42,319 bases of DNA, taken from positions 1 through 42,319 of the forward strand of contig LNIY01000094.1 of the NCBI GenBank assembly GCA_001449105.1, in the 5' to 3' direction. The stretch is from Caulobacter vibrioides (GTDB lineage: Bacteria; Pseudomonadota; Alphaproteobacteria; Caulobacterales; Caulobacteraceae). The notes below the pieces were generated by a model. The model saw nothing but the letters and a program-made list of their open reading frames with translations, did not search any database and was not told the origin of the DNA. This document shows positions 38,420 through 42,319 of this stretch, one piece after another. How positions within the stretch are numbered: position 1 is the stretch's first letter; each line of letters opens with the position of its first letter. The position numbers and the translations under genes were made by a program.

Positions 38420-39559
38420 ATGAGAGATTTCAAGGGTATGAAGCGCCAGCGCGGCCGCAACAACCGCGGGGGCGGTGGTGGCAAGCCGCAGCAGCACAAC
38501 GCCAACCGGGCCTTCGATTCGAACGGTCCCGATGGCGTGAAGGTCCGCGGCGCGGCCCAGAGCGTCTACGAAAAGTACCAGCAGCTGGCCCGCGACGCCT
38601 CGTCGTCCGGCGACCGGGTGCTGGCCGAGAACTACCTGCAGCACGCCGAGCACTATTTCCGCGTCCTGCGCGCCATCCAGCCGAATCGTCCTGTCAGCGA
38701 CATCATCGGCAAGGACGCCTACTCGGCCTACGAGATCGACTTCGAGGCCGAGCCGGAAGAGGCTCCCGAGGCCCCGCCGGCCCCCGAGGCGCCCGCCGAG
38801 GGCGCTGAAGGCGGCGAGGGCGGCGAAGGTCAGGGCGAACAACGCCGCGACCGCAACCGCGACCGCTTCGAGAACCGCGACCGTGATCGCAACCGCGATC
38901 GCGACGGTCAGCAGGGCGAAGGCCGCCGCGACCGCTGGCGCGACCGCGACGATCGCGACCGCAACCGCGACGACCGTCCTCGCGACGATCGGCCCCGCGA
39001 CGACCGCCCGCGTGAAGACCGTCCTCGTGACGACCGGCCGCGCGAAGAGCGCTTCCGCGACCGTGACGATCGTCCCCGTGATGATCGCCCCCGGGATGAC
39101 CGGCCGCGCGACGAGCGTCCGCGCGAAGAGCGCCAGCCGCGCGAGGACCGCCCGGCGGCCGAAGGCGGCGAGTTCCAGGGCGAGGCCCGCGAAGGCCGCC
39201 GTTCGCGCCGCGACCGGGATCGTGACCGCAACCGCGATCGCGACCGCGGCGACCGCGATCCTCTGGCCGTGATCGAGCCGGAAGCCGCTCCGCTGGGCGG
39301 CGAGGCGCAGACGAGCGAAAGCTCGCCGGTGCTGCGCGGCCAGGACGGCGACGTCAGCCACGCTCCGGCGTTCCTCGGCCGCAAGTCCGAGCCCAAGCCG
39401 GCCCCCGAGCCGAAGACCGAAGCCGCTCCGGCGGCCGAGGCTCCCGCCGCTCCGGCCCCCGAGGCCGGCGGCGAAGAGGTCAAGAAGCCCCGTCGTCGCC
39501 GCGCCCCGCGCAGCTTCGAGGGCGGCGACGCCCCGGCTTCCGAGCCGGAAGACGCCTGA
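38420..39559 (+). CDS. DUF4167 protein with long Arg/Asp-rich tract
   Basis: A 379-residue protein. Residues 1-~110 form the DUF4167 domain of alphaproteobacteria (MKRQRGRNNRGGGGG, VRGAAQSVYEKYQQLARDASSSGDRVLAENYLQHAEHYFRVLRA), rich in Arg and Gly like many RNA-binding regions. Residues ~140-265 are a low-complexity Arg/Asp tract built on RPRDD/RPREE units, and the C-terminal third is Pro/Ala/Glu-rich ending with KKPRRRRAPRSFEGG. Function is unknown; an RNA-binding role is inference. MRDFKG at 38420 is taken as start, MKRQR seven residues later is possible. It follows prmC in many relatives. Confidence 0.85.
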   Translation: MRDFKGMKRQRGRNNRGGGGGKPQQHNANRAFDSNGPDGVKVRGAAQSVYEKYQQLARDASSSGDRVLAENYLQHAEHYFRVLRAIQPNRPVSDIIGKDAYSAYEIDFEAEPEEAPEAPPAPEAPAEGAEGGEGGEGQGEQRRDRNRDRFENRDRDRNRDRDGQQGEGRRDRWRDRDDRDRNRDDRPRDDRPRDDRPREDRPRDDRPREERFRDRDDRPRDDRPRDDRPRDERPREERQPREDRPAAEGGEFQGEAREGRRSRRDRDRDRNRDRDRGDRDPLAVIEPEAAPLGGEAQTSESSPVLRGQDGDVSHAPAFLGRKSEPKPAPEPKTEAAPAAEAPAAPAPEAGGEEVKKPRRRRAPRSFEGGDAPASEPEDA

Positions 39560-39564
39560 TCACT

Positions 39565-39591
39565 ATCCGACGCGAGGACTTGGCGTCGGAT
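39565..39591 (+). terminator. Hairpin after the DUF4167 gene
   Basis: ATCCGACGC (39565-39573) pairs exactly with GCGTCGGAT (39583-39591) around a 9-base loop. No T run. The right arm overlaps a promoter-like box of the kinase gene. Confidence 0.55.
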
Positions 39592-39608
39592 CAACCCATA
39601 GGCTAGGC
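39580..39608 (+). promoter_or_regulatory. Putative promoter of the PAS-HWE kinase gene
   Basis: TTGGCGT (39580-39586) and GCTAGGC (39602-39608) with a 15-base spacer resemble the Caulobacter housekeeping type. It partly overlaps the hairpin above and ends 27 bases before the start codon. Confidence 0.35.
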
Positions 39609-39634
39609 TCTTCTGGACCACAGGAGAGCCAGCC

Positions 39635-40666
39635 ATGGGCGGGCGTGGAGCACAGTCGGGCGGCGCGGGCGAGGAAGCCCGCTATCGCGCTATCGTCGAC
39701 ACGGCGGTGGACGCCATCGTCGTCATCGACGAGTACGGCCGCATAGAAGCCTTCAATCCCGCCGCCGAGCGCCTGTTCGGCTATGCCGCGGGCGACATGA
39801 TCGGCGGCAACGTCAACACCCTGATGCCCGAGCCGCACCACGGCGCCCACGACGGCTATCTCGACACCTACCGCCGCACCGGCGAGCGCCGGATCATCGG
39901 CATCGGCCGCGAGGTGTTCGGCCGGCGGCAGGACGGCACGACCTTCCCCCTCGAACTCTCGATCGCCGAGTGGCGCTCGGGCGGCCGGCGCTTCTTCACC
40001 GGCGTCATGCGCGACGTGACCGAGCGCAAGCGGGCCGAGGAGCTGCAGCGGCTGCTGGTCAATGAGCTCAATCACCGGGTCAAGAACACCCTGGCCACCG
40101 TGCAGTCGGTGGCCGGCCAGACCCTGCGCAACGCCGCCGACCTGGGCGACGCGCGCGAGTCGCTGACCACGCGCCTGCTGGCCCTGGCCCGCACCCACGA
40201 CATTCTCACCCGCGAAAGCTGGGACGGCGCGGACCTGCACGACATCATGGCCGGCCTGGTGGACTCCTACGGCGACGCCTCGCGCTTCGAGCTGGCGGGG
40301 CCGCCGGTGCGGTTGTCTCCCAAGACGGCGCTGTCGCTGTCGCTGGCCCTGCACGAGCTGACCACCAACGCCGCCAAGTACGGGGCCCTGTCGCAGTCGA
40401 CGGGCCTGGTGCGGATCAGTTGGGGCCGGGAAGGCGAGGGCGACGAGGAGCGGCTGCGCCTGCGCTGGCAGGAGGCCGGCGGCCCTCCGGTCTCGCCGCC
40501 CGAACGCCAGGGTTTCGGCAGTCGCCTGATCACGCGCGGCCTGGCGCTGGAGCTCGACGGCGAGGCGGCGCTGGACTACCCGGCCGACGGCGTGGTCTGC
40601 ACCATCGTCGCCCGTATCCGCCGCCGCCCCGCGGCCCAGCCGGCGCCGGCCCGGGGAGCCGCCTGA
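39635..40666 (+). CDS. PAS-HWE histidine kinase with FixL-like (possible heme) PAS
   Basis: A cytoplasmic 343-residue sensor kinase with no membrane helix. The PAS domain (~15-130) carries NPAAERLFGY, MPEPHHGAHDGY, RIIGIGREVFGRRQDGTTFP and FFTGVMRDVTER. These align with FixL: His72 falls on the proximal heme ligand (His200 in Bradyrhizobium FixL) and Arg92 on the distal Arg220; Arg206 and His214 of FixL are Thr and Arg here. The transmitter is of the HWE/HisKA_2 class: phospho-His147 in LVNELNHRVKNTLATVQSVA, HELTTNAAKYGALS, and WxE in LRWQEAGG. The stop overlaps the response regulator start (TGATG), so they are a pair. Heme binding is inferred. Confidence 0.9.
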   Translation: MGGRGAQSGGAGEEARYRAIVDTAVDAIVVIDEYGRIEAFNPAAERLFGYAAGDMIGGNVNTLMPEPHHGAHDGYLDTYRRTGERRIIGIGREVFGRRQDGTTFPLELSIAEWRSGGRRFFTGVMRDVTERKRAEELQRLLVNELNHRVKNTLATVQSVAGQTLRNAADLGDARESLTTRLLALARTHDILTRESWDGADLHDIMAGLVDSYGDASRFELAGPPVRLSPKTALSLSLALHELTTNAAKYGALSQSTGLVRISWGREGEGDEERLRLRWQEAGGPPVSPPERQGFGSRLITRGLALELDGEAALDYPADGVVCTIVARIRRRPAAQPAPARGAA

Positions 40667-41004
40667 TGCGCGTTCTGATCGTCGAGGACGAGATCATGGT
40701 CGCCATGCTGGTTGAGGACCTGCTGACCGACCTGGGCTGCGACGTCACCGGGCCGGCCGTCTCGGCCGAGACGGCGGTCGAGGCCGCGCGGCGCGAGATC
40801 GTCGACTTCGCCCTGCTGGACGTGAACCTGGACGGCGGCACCTCGTTCGCCGCCGCCGACGTGCTGCGCGAGCGCGGCGTGCCCTTCGCCTTCGTCACCG
40901 GCTATGGCGACCAGGGCGTGCGGCCCGACCTGCGCGACGTTCCGATCCTGGGCAAGCCGGTCGATCCCCGGCAGCTGGCGCGGACCATCGCCGCCGCCCG
41001 CTGA
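40666..41004 (+). CDS. Single-domain response regulator
   Basis: A receiver-only regulator of 112 residues with no output domain. The acidic pocket is VEDE near the N terminus, the phospho-acceptor is Asp52 (FALLDVNLDGG), and the conserved Thr and Lys are in FVTGYGD and LGKPVDP. Its start shares one base with the kinase stop, so it is translated together with it and is the likely phospho-acceptor. Receivers of this type act on other proteins, in a phosphorelay or as a phosphate sink; the target is not visible here. Confidence 0.92.
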   Translation: MRVLIVEDEIMVAMLVEDLLTDLGCDVTGPAVSAETAVEAARREIVDFALLDVNLDGGTSFAAADVLRERGVPFAFVTGYGDQGVRPDLRDVPILGKPVDPRQLARTIAAAR

Positions 41005-41065
41005 GGCGAACCCTCCGCTCCCTGGCGAGTTATCTGGGCTCCTTCGACGTTCCCAGGAGCCGCCT

Positions 41066-41659
41066 ATGCGCGCCGCCGCCGCTCTCGCCCTGTCCTTCGT
41101 GGTCGCCACGCCCGTCCTGGCCGCGTCCGGCGACTGGCGGCGCGACGCCACGCGCGAGGATGTGCGCCGGATCGAACGGCTGGACGAGGCCTGGGACGCG
41201 GCTCTGGCCGAGGCCCGTCGCGGCGGTCATGCCCGCGAACTGCGGGCGCTGGGGCCGGTGGTCGACCCGCGCGCGGCCCTGGCCCGTCCGCAGCCGACGC
41301 CGGGCGCCTATCAGTGTCGCACGATCAAGCTGGGCAGCCAGGACGGCCGGGGCCTGCCTTACGTCGCCTACGGCTGGTTCCGCTGCCGGGTGCAGATGAC
41401 GCCGGGCGGCGACCTGCTGCTGGAGAAGACCACGGGCTCGCAGCGCCAGGCCGGCAACCTCTATCCCGACCGCGACCGGCGGCTGGTGTTCCTGGGCGCG
41501 GTGGCCTGGGGCGACCGCGAGGGCCGGGCGACCTATCGCCGCGATCCCCAGCGCGACCAGGCCGGGGTGTTCGAGCGCATCGGTCCCAACCGCTATCGCC
41601 TGGCGATGCCGTGGCCGCAGCAGGAGTCGAAGCTGGACATCCTCGAACTGAAGCGGTGA
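41066..41659 (+). CDS. Exported DUF4893 family protein
   Basis: A 197-residue protein with a signal peptide (RAAAALALSFVVATPVLA, cut before ASGDWRR). The mature sequence shows the DUF4893 pattern: GDWRRDATREDVRRIERLDEAWDAALAEARRGGH, PTPGAYQCRTIKLGS, YVAYGWFRCRV, EKTTGSQRQAGNLYPD and RLVFLGAVAWGD. Two cysteines (YQC, FRC) could pair. Function is unknown. ATG 41066 has AGGAG 8 bases before it and follows the response regulator gene by 61 bases. Confidence 0.82.
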   Translation: MRAAAALALSFVVATPVLAASGDWRRDATREDVRRIERLDEAWDAALAEARRGGHARELRALGPVVDPRAALARPQPTPGAYQCRTIKLGSQDGRGLPYVAYGWFRCRVQMTPGGDLLLEKTTGSQRQAGNLYPDRDRRLVFLGAVAWGDREGRATYRRDPQRDQAGVFERIGPNRYRLAMPWPQQESKLDILELKR

Positions 41660-41665
41660 CGCCAA

Positions 41666-41800
41666 GACCCTCTCCCCGTGGGAGAGGCGTCGGCGAAGCC
41701 GACGGAGAGGGGAGGGCTGATGACTTTTCCGCGTCCGGGAAGCTGAGAACGGCCCCCCTCCGGCGCTTTGCGCCACCTCCCCCAGAGGGGGAGGATCTTG
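41666..41800. repeat. Interspersed palindromic repeat, copy D
   Basis: Two modules. 41666-41716 contains CGTCGGCGAAGCCGACG, the reverse of the second module in copy C. 41751-41800 contains CACCTCCCCCAGAGGGGGAGG with CCCCTCCGG, a variant of module 2 in reverse. The pair lies between two plus-strand genes. Confidence 0.72.
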
Positions 41801-41861
41801 TTGCCAGGCCCGGGTCTCGCGCCTTAAGTCGGGCCGTCGACAACAATAACGCGAGCCGCCC

Positions 41862-42319
41862 ATGCGCCTTCGTCCGTCGCTGGTCCTGATCGCCGGCCTG
41901 ATGCTTTCGGGCTGCGCCTACAACGCCGAACTCGGCCGCGACCAGTTCGCCGTCGTCGACGAGGCCAGTCTGGCGCGGTCGGGCGAACAGGCCTGGGAGC
42001 AGACCCTGCGCACCAGCAAGGTCTCGAAGGACGCGCGGCTGAACGCCCGCGTCACGACGGTGGGCCAGCGGATCATCGAGTCGGCGGGCCTGGCCAACCG
42101 GCCGTGGGACTACGTGGTGTTCGACAACGACACCCCCAACGCCTTCGTGCTGCCGGGCGGCCATATCGGCGTCAATTCGGGCCTGGTGCGCCTGGTGGAC
42201 AACGACGACCAGCTGGCCGCCGTGCTGGGCCACGAGGCCGCCCACGTGCTGGGCCGCCACGCCGCCGAGCGCTATTCACAGCAGATGAGCACCCAGCTGG
42301 TCCTGGCCATCGCCCAGGC
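41862..42319 (+). CDS. M48-family zinc metalloprotease lipoprotein (cut by window edge)
   Basis: The first 152 residues of an M48 peptidase. The leader has a lipobox LSGC with Cys18, so it is attached to the outer membrane or inner face of the envelope. The zinc motif HEAAH is at residues ~124-128 (LAAVLGHEAAHVLGRHAAERYSQ), preceded by DTPNAFVLPGGHIGVNSGLVRL, the usual substrate-groove strand of BepA/LoiP-type proteases. These handle outer-membrane protein quality. The remaining zinc ligand and tail lie beyond base 42319. Confidence 0.9.
   Translation, partial: MRLRPSLVLIAGLMLSGCAYNAELGRDQFAVVDEASLARSGEQAWEQTLRTSKVSKDARLNARVTTVGQRIIESAGLANRPWDYVVFDNDTPNAFVLPGGHIGVNSGLVRLVDNDDQLAAVLGHEAAHVLGRHAAERYSQQMSTQLVLAIAQ

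Noticed and set aside
38950..39140. CRISPR-like short DNA repeats
   Set aside because: The repeats follow codons of an Arg/Asp-rich protein tract and have no spacers.

Overview
This is a GC-rich chromosomal window from an alphaproteobacterium, most probably Caulobacter or a close relative in the Caulobacterales. The reasons are the protein families present (DUF1178, DUF4167, DUF4893, an NDUFAF5-like methyltransferase, a GAF-containing PtsP, a PAS-HWE kinase with a single-domain response regulator), promoter-like boxes of the TTGnCG / GCTAnA type, GANTC sites in some intergenic regions, and small interspersed palindromic repeats. The gene content is chromosomal and mostly housekeeping. I see no phage, no insertion sequence, no CRISPR array and no tRNA or rRNA gene. 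The first ~150 bases are nearly pure G/C runs and look like a poor contig edge rather than biology.

Layout. 1-2295 (-): a CBS-PAS-GGDEF-EAL cyclic-di-GMP protein, running off the left edge. 2591-5058 (+): EamA exporter, OmpA-like Tat-exported protein, threonine aldolase. 5059-8748: a block bounded by two inverted copies of one palindromic repeat, holding a PRC-barrel protein, a MutT-like Nudix hydrolase, a Tat-exported GH43 arabinofuranosidase and a winged-helix regulator with a multi-pass membrane domain. 8749-12023: NDUFAF5-like methyltransferase divergent from comF, then grxC, a Nit1-type amidase and a DUF1178 protein. 12027-15679 (-): dienelactone hydrolase and a run of secreted proteins, including two glycine-zipper proteins, one with a three-fold Tyr/Arg/Asp-rich repeat. 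15732-17211 (-): vapC, vapB, ubiG.

17383-33272 is the conserved core: lysC, a protein of unknown function, an AraC regulator, a second EamA transporter, a third glycine-zipper protein, ptsP, rodZ-ispG (an order also found in E. coli), two envelope lipoproteins, a MocR-LysE divergent pair with an operator-like intergenic region, small secreted proteins, and prfA. Four genes (GNAT, YihY/BrkB, MOSC, DUF1028) then separate prfA from prmC. prmC is followed by a DUF4167 protein with a long Arg/Asp-rich tract, a PAS-HWE histidine kinase overlapping its response regulator, a DUF4893 secreted protein, and an M48 metalloprotease cut by the right edge.

The most interesting item is the kinase at 39635-40666. 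Its PAS domain keeps the proximal heme histidine and the distal arginine of the FixL oxygen sensor, yet the transmitter is of the HWE type and the partner is an overlapping receiver-only regulator. Other points are a perfect 32-bp inverted repeat at 21311-21410, the repeat family with four copies, a structured leader before the DUF4167 gene, and very compact gene junctions in which convergent genes share CTAG and divergent genes share CATG.
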